Assembly: GCF_000026365.1 (NCBI RefSeq)
Contig: NC_012996.1
Span: 992,001-1,056,000, forward strand
Length of the DNA: 64,000 nucleotides
DNA from: Zygosaccharomyces rouxii
Lineage: Eukaryota; Ascomycota; Saccharomycetes; Saccharomycetales; Saccharomycetaceae
Direction of reading: 5' to 3'
A program made the position numbers and the translations under genes. Under the pieces are notes generated by a model. The model did no database searches. It was not told where the DNA came from and saw nothing but the letters and a program-made list of their open reading frames with translations. The stretch's first letter is position 1. Every line of letters starts with the position of its first letter. Below are positions 42,115 to 51,680 of this stretch, in pieces.

Positions 42115-42751
42115 TTAGTCGTCTCTCAACAAAGCTTCTCTCTTTTCAGCGACTCTTTGGGATCTTCTCTCACGGGCGGCTCTGTTCTTCAATCTTCTAG
42201 CGTCGGCTTCTTCCTTCAAAGCCTTTTCACGTTGAGCATCAGCCTTAGCTTGAATGATGTGTTCGACCAAAGCTCTCTTGTGCTTGAAGGTGTTACCCTT
42301 GGCTTCGTGGTACAAGACGTGGTACAAGTGTCTGTCGATCTTACCAGCGTCACGGTATTTTGACAATAGTCTTCTCAAAACACGCAATCTTCTGATCCAG
42401 ACGACCTTAGAGGGCAAACGAGCTTCCTTGGTACCCTTTCTCTTACCGTAACCGGTGTGACGACCACTTCTCTTAGAAGCAGCGTATCTTCTAGTTCTAG
42501 ATCTGGAGTGCACCAAGACGGCCTTCTTCACAATGGTACCATTCTTAACCAATTTTCTGATGGCGTTTCTGGAGTTAGCTTGAGCCAACTCAGAGGTTTC
42601 GTTAGGGTCTAACCAGACCTTTCTCTTACCAGCACCGATGACAGAAGCGGCGAGTCTCTTTTGAGTACGCAAGTTAGCCCTGAATTAAAATTGTTAGTCT
42701 CATATTCGCATACAAAATAATCAACGTTACGGTATCACTTAATACATACAT
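42115..42751 (-). CDS. RPL19: 60S ribosomal protein L19 (eL19), spliced
   Basis: Exon 1 contributes only AT (42751-42750); exon 2 (42679-42115) supplies the G of the start codon and the rest, giving 188 aa beginning [13 protein letters not shown] (S. cerevisiae 189). The sequence is typical eL19: highly basic, with the globular N-terminal part and a long C-terminal helix ([20 protein letters not shown]). Codon use is extremely biased, as in all ribosomal protein genes. S. cerevisiae has two copies, RPL19A (YBR084C-A, beside MIS1) and RPL19B (YBL027W, beside YBL028C). Here one gene has MIS1 on one side and YBL028C on the other, joining the two contexts. Confidence 0.97.
42680..42749 (-). other. 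Intron of RPL19 splitting the start codon
   Basis: 70 nt on the minus strand. It has 5' splice site GTATGT, a branch sequence GACTAAC (one base off the canonical TACTAAC; branch A at 42694), and 3' splice site TTCAG. It interrupts the initiator ATG after its second base. It is very short for a ribosomal-protein intron. Confidence 0.92.
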
Positions 42752-43289
42752 TTTTCCTTGGTTCTCTTGGAAGTGATTCCAGTGTTAAGGTGAAATTTTA
42801 TGAACTTTAGCGATGACGAGTATAGTGATCTAAGAGACCTGCCTAAGTTGTTGCGTGGGGGTAGAGTGGAGGGAGCTGGAAGGAGCGACGGGAGAGGGTC
42901 GAGGAGTGCGGTGAGGAGCTCGTGGGAGAATAGGCGTGCTAGTGTGGAAGGAGAGTGCTGTGGTTAGACGGGCGCTCCCTCCAGTGGGGGGGGGGGGGGA
43001 GGAGTTGGAAGGGGGACACGCGTGGTGCCACTGGCACCGTGCAACGGTACCATCGTAGAAACTGACCGACTCACCGATGGCCGACTCATAATTGTTTTCT
43101 TTTTTCTTCATGAAAAAAACACAGAGAAAAGGTACGGATGTAGGCTACGGGTGTACGGAAGGAACAGTCACTTGCAAAAACTTCCATATGGTATCTGTGT
43201 AAAAACTTATCTCATCTCATCCCATGTCATCACATTACAATGTACAAGGAGATATAGGAGAATCATAAGAATAAGAACAGAGTAATACC
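42752..43289. promoter_or_regulatory. Divergent RPL19 / YBL028C promoter with G14 tract and Rap1-like site
   Basis: 0.54 kb. A strongly purine-rich plus strand (about 42850-43015) contains an uninterrupted run of 14 G (42986-42999) and many GGG/GGAG tracts. Further right, ACACCCGTA on the minus strand (within 43145-43156) is a Rap1-like site, about 400 bases upstream of the RPL19 start, as expected for a ribosomal protein gene. CTCATCTCATC at about 43210-43222 resembles the GATGAG core of PAC and could serve YBL028C. Confidence 0.6.
42986..42999 (+). repeat. Homopolymer of 14 G
   Basis: Uninterrupted G14 in a purine-rich stretch. G-runs of this length are rare in AT-rich yeast DNA, where homopolymers are nearly always A/T. 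Confidence 0.9.
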
Positions 43290-43577
43290 ATGGCTAAATC
43301 TCTACGTGCAAAGAGCAGTCTACGAGCTAAATCTGCCAAGCGTCAGAATGAATTTCAAAAGGCCTATGATGCCAGAGAGGCAAGATTATCAGAAAAACGT
43401 CAGCAGGAACTGGTGAATCAAAAGATGGAAGAATTAAAAAAGAAGGAAAATGAAGGGAAAATGGACGAAGAAACCACTGAAAAACCACTTAAAATAAGTA
43501 CGAGTGGCTGGCGTGATGCTAACCATATAAACTGGCGTAGAGCTCATAAGAAGAAGCGTAGTAAGACAAGCTTTTGA
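43290..43577 (+). CDS. YBL028C: YBL028C homolog, LLP-type nucleolar protein
   Basis: 95 aa (S. cerevisiae 106). Small, very basic, and conserved at both ends: MAKSLRAKSSLRAKSAKRQNEFQKAYDAR at the start (only slightly changed from S. cerevisiae) and ISTSGWRDANH followed by a Lys/Arg-rich tail (KKKRSKTSF). It belongs to the LLP/LAPS18-like family; the S. cerevisiae protein is nucleolar and of unknown exact function, probably in ribosome biogenesis. The neighbour is RPL19, as for YBL028C/RPL19B, with conserved divergent orientation. PAC-like GATGAG sequences upstream would fit co-regulation with ribosome biogenesis. Confidence 0.93.
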   Translation: MAKSLRAKSSLRAKSAKRQNEFQKAYDAREARLSEKRQQELVNQKMEELKKKENEGKMDEETTEKPLKISTSGWRDANHINWRRAHKKKRSKTSF

Positions 43578-43872
43578 ATCTTTTGAAGTTTGAATTTCAA
43601 ATTCTAGATAGAGTGATTAATCTTTTTGTACAATATACATACAGTCGCATCCCATCGGATTTCTAAAATATATTAATTTATTCTTTGTCCTCTTCCCACA
43701 TTCTATTATATAAATAAATCGAAACTACTAATGGGAGGATGGGTAAAGCAGCTCGAAAACTAAATCAATCTACACGTCCGTTACAACAGTTCCTCCGAAA
43801 AACAAATAACAAATACACAACATCGAAAAGACCAAAAATGAAGGAACAACAATGAAGATAGAAAGCAGAATC

Positions 43873-44904
43873 TTAATTGCTCGAGGAAGAACTTTCCCGC
43901 CTACTCTTGGCCTTCGCACGTCTTTCTCTTCTTAATCTGCTTTGCATGATATAATATGTGGCTCTTCTAATAATTGTCTCTAGCACATTTCTGTCGTATT
44001 CAGGATAGGTACCCCTGACTCTATCGTACAATTGATCAATTAACTTGTGTCTGTAATCTTTAGAGGTATCCCTAACCCATGTCTTGTAACCTAATGGATA
44101 ATGAAGTTCGGTTTCGAAAATGTCTAAAATAAACCTCTCACGTTTTAATGCCTCGTCCGGCGAGTCTAGTCTTAAAACTTCTGCTAACCCCTGTGCAGAT
44201 AGACGTGAATCAGAGACTCTTCTACCCTTTGGTGGTGAACTACCTGAATAACGATTTTGACGTGGTTGTTTCACATAGCGTGGTGTTGGGGTGAGAATTG
44301 GTGTCCCTCCCACGTGTGAATCTTCGTTCAAATCTTCATTTGAATCTTCATGTGAATCTTCATGTTCATCCTCCTCTTCGTGTCCGTACTCTTGATCCTG
44401 CTCTAGCAGTTGCTCATTGTCCAGCGAAAAACCATCAGTCACCAGGAATGATGATGATACTGAAGAAGAAGCCGGCACCGGTGCCGGTTCTAGGACTCCC
44501 GAAGCCGAGGTCCGCAGAGAGAAATCCACAGGTGTGGCTTGCGAACCTGCGGCGCTATCGCTTAGGGGAGCATAACCACTACCGCTCTCACTGTCAGGCG
44601 TTGGCAACTGCCACCAATCTTCCATTAACCCATTACTGTTGTTACAATTAGTTTCTTGTTCATCATAATTACGATTAACATTATTACGATTACTATTATT
44701 ACCATTACTGTTATTACTATTGTCATTATTATTACTGAAATTATTATTATTATTATTATTATTATTGAAATAATTATGAGTATGAATATGAGGGTCTTCG
44801 AAATTGAAAAAATCTATTTCACCATCATCCAACGGTACATCTTTAAACCCTTTCAATGGTTCAAAGAATGGGGTTTCGAAAAACTGCCACTCTTCTAGGA
44901 ACAT
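43873..44904 (-). CDS. YBL029W: YBL029W homolog, protein of unknown function
   Basis: 343 aa (S. cerevisiae 376). The assignment is mainly by position: between the YBL028C and YBL029C-A homologs with matching strand. Residues 1-35 (FLEEWQFFETPFFEPLKGFKD) are aromatic and acidic, then an Asn run coded by an ATT/AAT microsatellite, a Ser/Glu/Asp-rich middle, and a conserved-looking C-terminal block of about 110 residues (LRLDSPDEALKRERFILDIFETELHYPLGYKTWVRD ... rewritten here only as a long basic helical region from about 235 to 335) rich in Arg, Tyr and Leu. The C-terminal block could bind nucleic acid or protein; no known domain is recognised. Function is unknown in S. cerevisiae as well. Confidence 0.75.
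   Translation of the reverse strand: MFLEEWQFFETPFFEPLKGFKDVPLDDGEIDFFNFEDPHIHTHNYFNNNNNNNNNFSNNNDNSNNSNGNNSNRNNVNRNYDEQETNCNNSNGLMEDWWQLPTPDSESGSGYAPLSDSAAGSQATPVDFSLRTSASGVLEPAPVPASSSVSSSFLVTDGFSLDNEQLLEQDQEYGHEEEDEHEDSHEDSNEDLNEDSHVGGTPILTPTPRYVKQPRQNRYSGSSPPKGRRVSDSRLSAQGLAEVLRLDSPDEALKRERFILDIFETELHYPLGYKTWVRDTSKDYRHKLIDQLYDRVRGTYPEYDRNVLETIIRRATYYIMQSRLRRERRAKAKSRRESSSSSN
44741..44766. repeat. ATT trinucleotide microsatellite (poly-Asn codons)
   Basis: A run of eight to nine ATT triplets inside the YBL029W-like gene, read as consecutive Asn codons on the minus strand. Likely length-polymorphic. Confidence 0.85.
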
Positions 44905-45773
44905 ATGGGATCTGTAGGAACAACTTAATCTTAAGCAAATAAGGGGAAGGAAATAATATTTGACACTTTGATGTGCTCGAGATACTTAATGGAAATAATT
45001 TCAATGCCATCTTAAATTTTCCATCGAGTCTGTCCACCTCCCTCAGTTATATAGATGACACATGCTTATCGTTGCCAAGATTCTTTCCATTTTAGGATTT
45101 TAGATAAAGTAGCACTACAAACGGTCGAGAGACACTGAGCCCTATAGAGTCTTATCTTGATGGAATGGAAATACTAGGAATAAGAAAGGAAAAAGTGTCA
45201 GCGTGTAGTAGACCTTTAGGTACTAGTCGGAGCTTCCCGTAGAACGATCGTAGCGAAAGTGTCCGATCTAACACCGTGCTTGGAATTATAACTGGAGCTG
45301 CGTGAAAGAGGAAAATCTGATCTATTCTGAATATCCCGTATCTCTGACTCTTGATTTCTTTCCGAGGAAAGTGAATGGAGCGAGAACCGTTATAGAAACG
45401 TTAAGGAGACATAGTAGAGAGTTCCGGTCGTTGAGACAACAAACAATAGACACTGGCCCTAGTGATATGTGTCACCGATTGGGATCCCGGCAGCACTGTG
45501 CAGTAGTTTCTGAGTCGAGTCGGCATCTCGTATAACGAAGATGGCCAAGAGGTTCTTGTACCGTCGGGCCGTGCATGAGTAGATAAGAAATGTGTAGATA
45601 GGCGCGAGGTCGTACGTAGGTTACTTAGCGGATGTGTAAAAACCCGCTACAGTAGTCATCGTGTGGTTCGGAAAAACATGAAGCCGCTACACCGAGATCC
45701 GAGATGGAGCGATGCAGGAAACGGAATTAAGAAAGAAATCGTACCTAGTGCTAATGGCAAGACAAGAGAAAAG
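44905..45773. other. Intergenic: upstream of the YBL029W homolog
   Basis: 0.87 kb between the YBL029W-like start and the tRNA-Val terminator. A 77-codon open frame (45302-45535) has many rare codons and no similarity I can see, and is probably chance. TTCGGAAA at 45667 only superficially resembles a centromere element. Nothing else is visible. Confidence 0.4.
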
Positions 45774-45781
45774 AAAAAAAA
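45774..45781 (-). terminator. Pol III terminator of tRNA-Val
   Basis: A run of eight T on the minus strand, six bases after the tRNA-Val 3' end. Confidence 0.8.
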
Positions 45782-45787
45782 GTAATC

Positions 45788-45861
45788 TGGCTTTGCCCAG
45801 GATCGAACTGGGGACTTCCTGCGTGTAAAGCAGGCGCCATAACCGACTAGACCACAAAACC
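45788..45861 (-). tRNA. tRNA-Val (anticodon UAC)
   Basis: 74 nt on the minus strand, intronless. Acceptor GGTTTTG pairs with CAAAGCC (one T-G), the anticodon stem CCTGC/GCAGG closes loop TTTACAC with anticodon TAC, the T loop is TTCGATC, and the discriminator A. Decodes GTA. It is followed by a T8 terminator and lies between the YBL029W and YBL029C-A homologs. Confidence 0.96.
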
Positions 45862-46148
45862 ACCTAATTACTTGTTAGAGTGTACAAAGTAAAGGTCCCA
45901 TAGCAGGCCGAAATCTAGCTCTGCCTTTTTCCCTTCGGGAACGCAGAAGCTCTCGCGGAGGGGGCGTAGTTTTCCTCTTTCTGAAAGCAAAGAACTCTTA
46001 CAGCCGCATGAGAAACACAATTATATATAACTATGGTGAAGATAACATTCGCAGAGAACCCCCCATAAAAAAAAAGAAGAGACTCTCCCAGGCGACCTAG
46101 CATAACGTAATAAGAAAGTTTACCCTCCCCTGAATTTAACAGCCGCTC
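45862..46148. other. Intergenic: tRNA-Val 5' flank and YBL029C-A promoter
   Basis: 0.29 kb. It contains TATATATAA near 46021-46029, about 120 bases before the YBL029C-A ATG, a plausible TATA box. No Ty remnant is seen next to the tRNA. Confidence 0.45.
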
Positions 46149-46433
46149 ATGTTTTTATGTATTCCTATAGTATGCGGTACGCACGATTGGAACAAACCAT
46201 ACGACAATAACCCAAAACATGCTGGACTATTCTGCCCGCACTGTCACAACAACAGTGTATCTCCAATCAAACGCAGAGAATTTTTCACAGTTTGGTTCAT
46301 ACCACTAATTCCATTGCATTGGGGTAAACAATTGCATTGTAATATCTGTGGCTGGCGTCAAGACTTCAGTAACGATGCTCAATTGCAGCAGATGCTACAG
46401 CCAGCTCAAGCCCCACTCCCTGAAAAGCACTAG
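46149..46433 (+). CDS. YBL029C-A: YBL029C-A homolog, zinc-ribbon membrane-associated small protein
   Basis: 94 aa, the same length as in S. cerevisiae and very similar throughout (PKHAGLFCPHCHN, SPIKRREFFT, LHCNICGWRQDF). Two CxxC pairs (CPHC near residue 30 and CNIC near 70) make a zinc ribbon. Between them is a hydrophobic stretch (FTVWFIPLIPLHWG) that may dip into a membrane; the S. cerevisiae protein is reported at the cell periphery. The start MFLCIPIV is hydrophobic. Function unknown. Order and strand relative to PET9 match YBL029C-A/YBL030C. Confidence 0.93.
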   Translation: MFLCIPIVCGTHDWNKPYDNNPKHAGLFCPHCHNNSVSPIKRREFFTVWFIPLIPLHWGKQLHCNICGWRQDFSNDAQLQQMLQPAQAPLPEKH

Positions 46434-47068
46434 GCCTGTGCGAAGGGAGTACTAAATGTTATAAGCCAGCGTAATAGTGAGCCCTGGGCATGGCACTAAC
46501 GTTACCTCGTACCACCCAAACACCCCATCAGTAATAATATTAGTTACGATAATGATATCTATAATAAAAAGCTGTCGTACTAAAGTGCGAACTCCTATGT
46601 AATAGTAATAATCCGATACTTCTCCGAATAGCTGCGCAATTTAGATTTTTCTGTTTTTCTGTTTTGTCGTTTGCACTCGAGGAGCATTCCTGCGCCGTGA
46701 CAGACGATACGTTTCGTCTCGAAACCTAAGCTTCGACCAATCACCGTCCTCCAAATGCCAAGCACCCTTACCCCGCACACATACCTTTCTTTATAACAGT
46801 TTGAACTGCGCAAGGGGGTTACCCTTCCCAACGGTTTGAAGAAAAAAAAAATTTCAGCGCGTTTTCACTTACCTCTTTTGAAAAAGAAAAGCCTTTTTTC
46901 ATAGAAAGCATACACATATATATATGGTGGTCGTCGAGCACATATGTAGTTCGATCTGCGTTTGTTGTGCCCTCTCTCTCTCTTTTGTATTAGTCTTGTT
47001 CCTATCTCGATTTTATCGTAGCAGTCCCAAAGAACTAACTACTGTAGGTTATACAACAATAATACACA
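46434..47068. promoter_or_regulatory. ADP/ATP carrier gene promoter
   Basis: 0.63 kb. It contains CCAATCA (46737-46743), a match to the Hap2/3/4/5 site of respiratory genes, and a TATA box (TATATATA, 46917-46924) about 150 bases before the ATG, followed by a pyrimidine-rich leader (CTCTCTCT at about 46974). This combination fits strong, respiration-linked expression. Confidence 0.6.
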
Positions 47069-47992
47069 ATGTCTGCTGTTGCTGAAAAGACTGAGTCTAA
47101 CTTTATGATCGACTTCTTGATGGGTGGTGTCTCCGCCGCTGTGGCCAAGACCTGTGCCGCTCCCATCGAAAGAGTTAAGTTGTTGTTGCAAAACCAAGAC
47201 GAAATGATGAAACAAGGTACTCTTGACAGAAGATACAACGGTATCGTCGACTGTTTCACCAGAACCGCTAAGGCCGAAGGTGTTGTTTCTTTCTGGAGAG
47301 GTAACACCGCTAACGTTATCCGTTACTTCCCAACTCAAGCTTTGAACTTTGCTTTCAAGGACAAGATCAAGGCTTTGTTGTCTTTCAAGAAGGAAGAAGG
47401 TTACGGTAAATGGTTCGCTGGTAACATTGCATCCGGTGGTGCTGCTGGTGGTTTGTCTCTATTGTTCGTCTACTCTTTGGATTACGCAAGAACCAGATTG
47501 GCTGCTGACTCCAAGAACGAAAAGAAGGGTGGTGAACGTCAATTCAACGGTCTAGTCGATGTTTACAAGAAGACTCTTGCTTCTGACGGTCTAGCTGGTC
47601 TTTACAGAGGTTTCGGTCCATCTGTTGTTGGTATTGTTGTCTACAGAGGTTTGTACTTTGGTCTTTACGACTCCGCTAAGCCTCTATTGTTGACTGGTTC
47701 TTTGGACGGTTCTTTCTGGGCTTCCTTCTTGTTGGGTTGGGTTGTCACCACTGGTGCTTCCACCGCTTCCTACCCATTGGATACCGTTAGAAGAAGAATG
47801 ATGATGACTTCTGGTCAAGCTGTTAAATACAACGGTGCTTTCGACGCTTTCAAGCAAATTGTTGCCACTGAAGGTGTTAAGTCCTTGTTCAGAGGTTGTG
47901 CTGCTAACATCTTGAGAGGTGTTGCTGGTGCAGGTGTCATCTCCTTGTACGACCAATTGCAAATGATTGTCTTCGGTAAGAAGTTCAAATAA
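47069..47992 (+). CDS. PET9: Mitochondrial ADP/ATP carrier (Pet9/Aac)
   Basis: 307 aa (S. cerevisiae Pet9 318, Aac3 307). Three mitochondrial-carrier repeats of about 100 residues with PxD/ExxK/R signatures ([21 protein letters not shown]). The AAC fingerprint RRRMMM is at about residues 241-246, so the substrate is certain. It exchanges matrix ATP for cytosolic ADP across the inner membrane. Codon use is extremely biased (very high expression). It sits at the point where S. cerevisiae PET9 (YBL030C) and AAC3 (YBR085W) both map, and is their pre-duplication equivalent. Confidence 0.97.
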   Translation: MSAVAEKTESNFMIDFLMGGVSAAVAKTCAAPIERVKLLLQNQDEMMKQGTLDRRYNGIVDCFTRTAKAEGVVSFWRGNTANVIRYFPTQALNFAFKDKIKALLSFKKEEGYGKWFAGNIASGGAAGGLSLLFVYSLDYARTRLAADSKNEKKGGERQFNGLVDVYKKTLASDGLAGLYRGFGPSVVGIVVYRGLYFGLYDSAKPLLLTGSLDGSFWASFLLGWVVTTGASTASYPLDTVRRRMMMTSGQAVKYNGAFDAFKQIVATEGVKSLFRGCAANILRGVAGAGVISLYDQLQMIVFGKKFK

Positions 47993-48213
47993 GCTAATTG
48001 ATAAATCATAGAGGGGGGAAAATTGGTACTAGTTTCTGGTAAAGAAGCCAATCCCTTTTTATCATTTTTTGTTATTATTCCTGTGATAATGTTCACTATA
48101 TATTAGTAAATAGCGAATCGACCTTGTGTCTATAATTGATTATTCTTAAGAATCTTTTTTTTTTCATTACTTCATAACATGTATATCTATATATATTCAC
48201 GTGATCCTATCTA

Positions 48214-49128
48214 TCACTTCCATGCTGGCCGCTCCAATTGGCTCGATAACGATTCACTCGTTTGGCTTCTTGTCATTCTAGTCCTATTTGAATTTGAATT
48301 AACCCTTGTGTTAGGATTCCTACCGGTGCTGCTACTGTTGTTATTAGTACCAGTGTTACTCTCATGCTCACGTGTCCGACTCGGTATGCCATGCGATTGT
48401 GCTTTTACTGAAACGTTACCCATCGAACATGATCTTGCAATTGTCGTCTGTGAGTACAGTCTTTCGAAGACTGACTGCGATCTTGGTATCTGTTTCTTTT
48501 CTCTCTGTTGTATTGGTTGTGGTTGATTGAATTGACTTTTCAGGACTGGTCTACTTGTTCCTCGAACTTCCTCACGCGGCTCCTTATTCCTTATAATTGG
48601 TTGGGTATCGACATTCTTCTTGTTCAACGAATTAATAGTTGGTCTTAAAAATCTTGGCGGATCCATTGGTCTCTGCCTTGTCAATGGCGTATTTTTCAAC
48701 GCAGTCTGCGATGGGGTTCTTGATTGATTTGAATTTCCACCTGTTAATGAACTTCTTAATCTTAACCTTCGTATTCTCCTTGTAATATCATGAACTGGCG
48801 GCGATGAAGGGATTGGAATCCTTGGTTTTTTAGGATTACTGAATTCACTATCATTGTTTTCAACATGTCTCTTCGGTGTTTGTGGTAATGCATTGTTGAT
48901 GTAATGAGACTCTAGCGATTCCATTTTATTGAATTGAGATTCGTGAACATTCTGGAAATGTTTTGACAATTCGTTATGCTTATCATCAGTTGCATTACTA
49001 CTATCAAAGTCGCTTGGTTTTAATTCGCTTATTTTTTCACCAGCCCTTTCATCTAGCTCATCAAGAACTGATGATCCAATGCGCTTAGTTACACCAACTC
49101 TCCCTATCGCATCAATATCCTTTTGCAT
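48214..49128 (-). CDS. SHE1: She1, mitotic-spindle dynein regulator
   Basis: 304 aa from ATG 49128; the frame is open to 49254 but that end starts with TTG and has no other ATG. S. cerevisiae She1 has 338 aa. Matching blocks are VTKRIGSSVLDELDERA (N-terminal), HDITRRIRRLRLRSSL (middle), PRFLRPTINSLNKKN, FERLYSQTTIARSCSMGN and a C-terminal end in W-K. She1 is a basic, Ser-rich microtubule-associated protein that inhibits dynein movement outside anaphase and helps polarise spindle motion. Order and strand match YBL031W, between PET9 and HEK2. Confidence 0.93.
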   Translation of the reverse strand: MQKDIDAIGRVGVTKRIGSSVLDELDERAGEKISELKPSDFDSSNATDDKHNELSKHFQNVHESQFNKMESLESHYINNALPQTPKRHVENNDSEFSNPKKPRIPIPSSPPVHDITRRIRRLRLRSSLTGGNSNQSRTPSQTALKNTPLTRQRPMDPPRFLRPTINSLNKKNVDTQPIIRNKEPREEVRGTSRPVLKSQFNQPQPIQQREKKQIPRSQSVFERLYSQTTIARSCSMGNVSVKAQSHGIPSRTREHESNTGTNNNSSSTGRNPNTRVNSNSNRTRMTRSQTSESLSSQLERPAWK

Positions 49129-50041
49129 CCCCTTCCCATTAAGTTGTATTAGTGCTGTAGCTAATATCTTATATCTGAGTGCTTTGGCTTGTTTGTTTGT
49201 TTTCACTATGCAGAGATGTCGATGAATCGAATACTCGAAAACAAAACAAGGCAAAACTGGGTCATGTGAAAATGAGATTTTAAAATGACGAATAAAATAT
49301 ATGTAATATAGTATTATGTTATATTATATATATACATATACATGTATATAATTTGACGAAGTGTTAACCGAAATAAACGTTTAATGGATGTTGTATTAAA
49401 GTAGATGCAAATGGAAAGATGCAGGTGAATGGAATATATAGTAGCAGTAGTAATGAGTCCATGAAAAAAAAAAAAAAAGAAAGTTAAAAAAAAAAATGGA
49501 AAATTGTATCAGGTCATGATGAAATGTGAGGATGAATTATGATGGTCGTGAAGATGGAAGTGTAAAGGCAAATGGTGATATGAAGACAAATAGGATGCTA
49601 TGAAGCAGGATTAAAAGTTGGATGGAACATCAAAACAAATAGGAGCAATTAACATCAAAAGGTTAAAAAAAAAAAAGAAAAGGAAAAGAATTACAATGGA
49701 AATGGAAATCGTAAGAGGTTTGAGGTATGTGCAGTAAAGTAGGATTCGTAAGTGCGTCAGTCTACATTCTTCTGTTAGGTTTATGTGAGTTGACGATGCA
49801 ATGCTCTTAATGGTGAACTATGGTGGTGGTAATATGGAAAAAAAAAAAAGGAATAGCAGCAGCCAGAACCATGTGACGTAAGCGGCTTTTTACAATTCTT
49901 GTTCTTTTTCCACATATTGATGCTTCCTTTTTGTCTTCGAAAGGTAGTAGAATAGTTTAGAATCGAGGTCGATTCGACTGTTGTGATAGTTGTATGGATG
50001 GTGGTGAAGCAGAAGATGGATTTGCTGGAGATCGACGAATT
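49129..50041. other. C-poor intergenic region: SHE1 promoter / HEK2 3' UTR
   Basis: 0.9 kb with a strong strand bias. On the plus strand C is scarce and G common: by count, 13 C against 45 G in 49501-49680. On the minus strand, which is the sense strand of HEK2 and SHE1, it is therefore C-rich and G-poor, with many CAT, CAC and CCA triplets. It also has three A-runs of 10 to 14 (about 49464-49491, 49666-49676, 49840-49849) and a long alternating AT stretch (about 49300-49350). Confidence 0.6.
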
Positions 50042-51160
50042 TCATTTTTTAGCTAAGCGTGACTTTCTCTTTTCAATTTCCACGTCTAAGTTTTTTAGTA
50101 GCATCGATTCTGCTAATTTGACATTTTTAAAGTGATCACCTAAAATAATAAATGTTCGATTATCAGGATCTACATCAATTACAGTTTTATCAATTTTCTT
50201 TTCAACAATTATTTTTGTCTTTGTGAATTTTCTTAAATTAGCAATTCGATTACCTCGTCTGCCGGCTATAGCCCCCACGTAGGATTCAGGAATCTTTAAA
50301 GTCGCTTTAAATTCATTGTTTAGATAATTCGAAGCGCCGGTTTGAACACCTGATGTAGAGGCTGCTAATGAAACAGCATTGGATGGTGAGGATGAACGTA
50401 AATGGGGGTAATACCTTCTTTCTGACGCAAAAGTGATATCTAGTTCATTCAATAATATTTTGCTGATTTGTAAAAGAACGTTTGTAATTGCATTGGGTAA
50501 ACCTTGAATTTCTAAGATTCTTTCGTCACTATCAGGTAAAAAGTCCCTGGAGGCAACAATTTTAACTCTATGTCTTTCCTTCAGAGATTTAATTCTTGCA
50601 CCCCCCTTACCAATAATCGATGATAATTGAGAATTAGTTACCATTAATCTTGAAGTACCAATTTTATTAATTTCATCTAAAGTTAAATCTTGAAATTCGT
50701 CCCTCGTTGGCGGTGGTAGAATTGGATTTAGAAAATGAAATGCATATTTCTCAGCTGACGATACTGTTGAGCCTTCTTTCAAGACCGAAACAATTTGTCC
50801 TAACGAATGGGCGACATTAATTATTCTGCCAGCACAACTTAAAACTCTATCTGAACAACCCAGCTGTTTTTCAGAAAGCCCAATTTTAACATGGTTGATC
50901 TCTCTAACATTTTGAATTGTCGAACCTTTAGTTCCAATTACTTTGGCGGATTCTTTTAATGATAGAAGCACTCTGTGGTTGATAGTAGGAAGAGTTATGG
51001 ATTCCCTTAGCTCTACATTTCCTTCGTCCTTTGATTCTTGTTGTGAGGAGAAAAGGGTCGTCGACCTACTTGTTGTAAACGTCTCAGTGCTTGCACCTCT
51101 GCTAGTACAAGAAGACCCCACCGGGAGACTTATACTATTCGGATCGTTAATATCAGACAT
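50042..51160 (-). CDS. HEK2: Hek2/Khd1, KH-domain mRNA-binding protein
   Basis: 372 aa (S. cerevisiae 381). Three hnRNP-K-type KH domains with intact GxxG loops: GTKG at residues 76-79, GKGG near 184, and GRRG near 300. A Ser/Thr-rich N-terminus of about 55 residues precedes them. In S. cerevisiae the protein binds CNN-type repeats in hundreds of mRNAs, represses ASH1 translation during bud-tip transport, and affects telomeric silencing. Order and strand match YBL032W. It has an unusually large upstream region (3 kb to RIB1). Confidence 0.95.
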   Translation of the reverse strand: MSDINDPNSISLPVGSSCTSRGASTETFTTSRSTTLFSSQQESKDEGNVELRESITLPTINHRVLLSLKESAKVIGTKGSTIQNVREINHVKIGLSEKQLGCSDRVLSCAGRIINVAHSLGQIVSVLKEGSTVSSAEKYAFHFLNPILPPPTRDEFQDLTLDEINKIGTSRLMVTNSQLSSIIGKGGARIKSLKERHRVKIVASRDFLPDSDERILEIQGLPNAITNVLLQISKILLNELDITFASERRYYPHLRSSSPSNAVSLAASTSGVQTGASNYLNNEFKATLKIPESYVGAIAGRRGNRIANLRKFTKTKIIVEKKIDKTVIDVDPDNRTFIILGDHFKNVKLAESMLLKNLDVEIEKRKSRLAKK

Positions 51161-51680
51161 ATTCAGCGCCTAGGCGGAAAAATAAAAAAAAAAAAAACGG
51201 AAAAAAAGACCCTAGGCAAAAAAAAGAAGCTTGAAAACCCAAATCTAGATACTAACCCTAAAGTTTTAGAGGAAAGGTAAGATTGAAAGATTAGAGTAAA
51301 CTGATGAATGTAATGAAGGGAAACAACAAATAGCCAATAATATAAAATAAAGTTCGAATAAACTTTGTTGATTCCCGAGGTTTTATTCTTTTCCCTTTCT
51401 GGAATACTTTTTCGGCTTTATTATTTTTTATTTCTCTCCAAATTCTTTTCCTTTGCTCAGTCTTCTGTGCTTCTATTCCTTCCACGCAGAATCTAATCTA
51501 ATCAAGCTAAACTTAATTCAATTAAGTTTGATTCAGTTTTTTCTTATTTGTCCTAAAGTATCGATCTGTAGTTTCGACTCTGACAGGCGTGACGCAAAGA
51601 ATTTAATCGATGGAATTTCTGTTGTTGAAAAAAAAAAACAAACAAAAAACACTCGTTACCACACAGCTTATCACCCTATC

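Noticed and set aside
45302..45535. 77-codon open frame upstream of tRNA-Val
   Set aside because: Rare codons, no similarity and no promoter signals.
45667..45680. Centromere CDEIII-like sequence (TTCGGAAA)
   Set aside because: Only a partial match; there is no adjacent very AT-rich CDEII and no CDEI at the right distance.
49129..49254. Longer N-terminus of SHE1
   Set aside because: The upstream open frame begins with TTG and contains no ATG before 49128.
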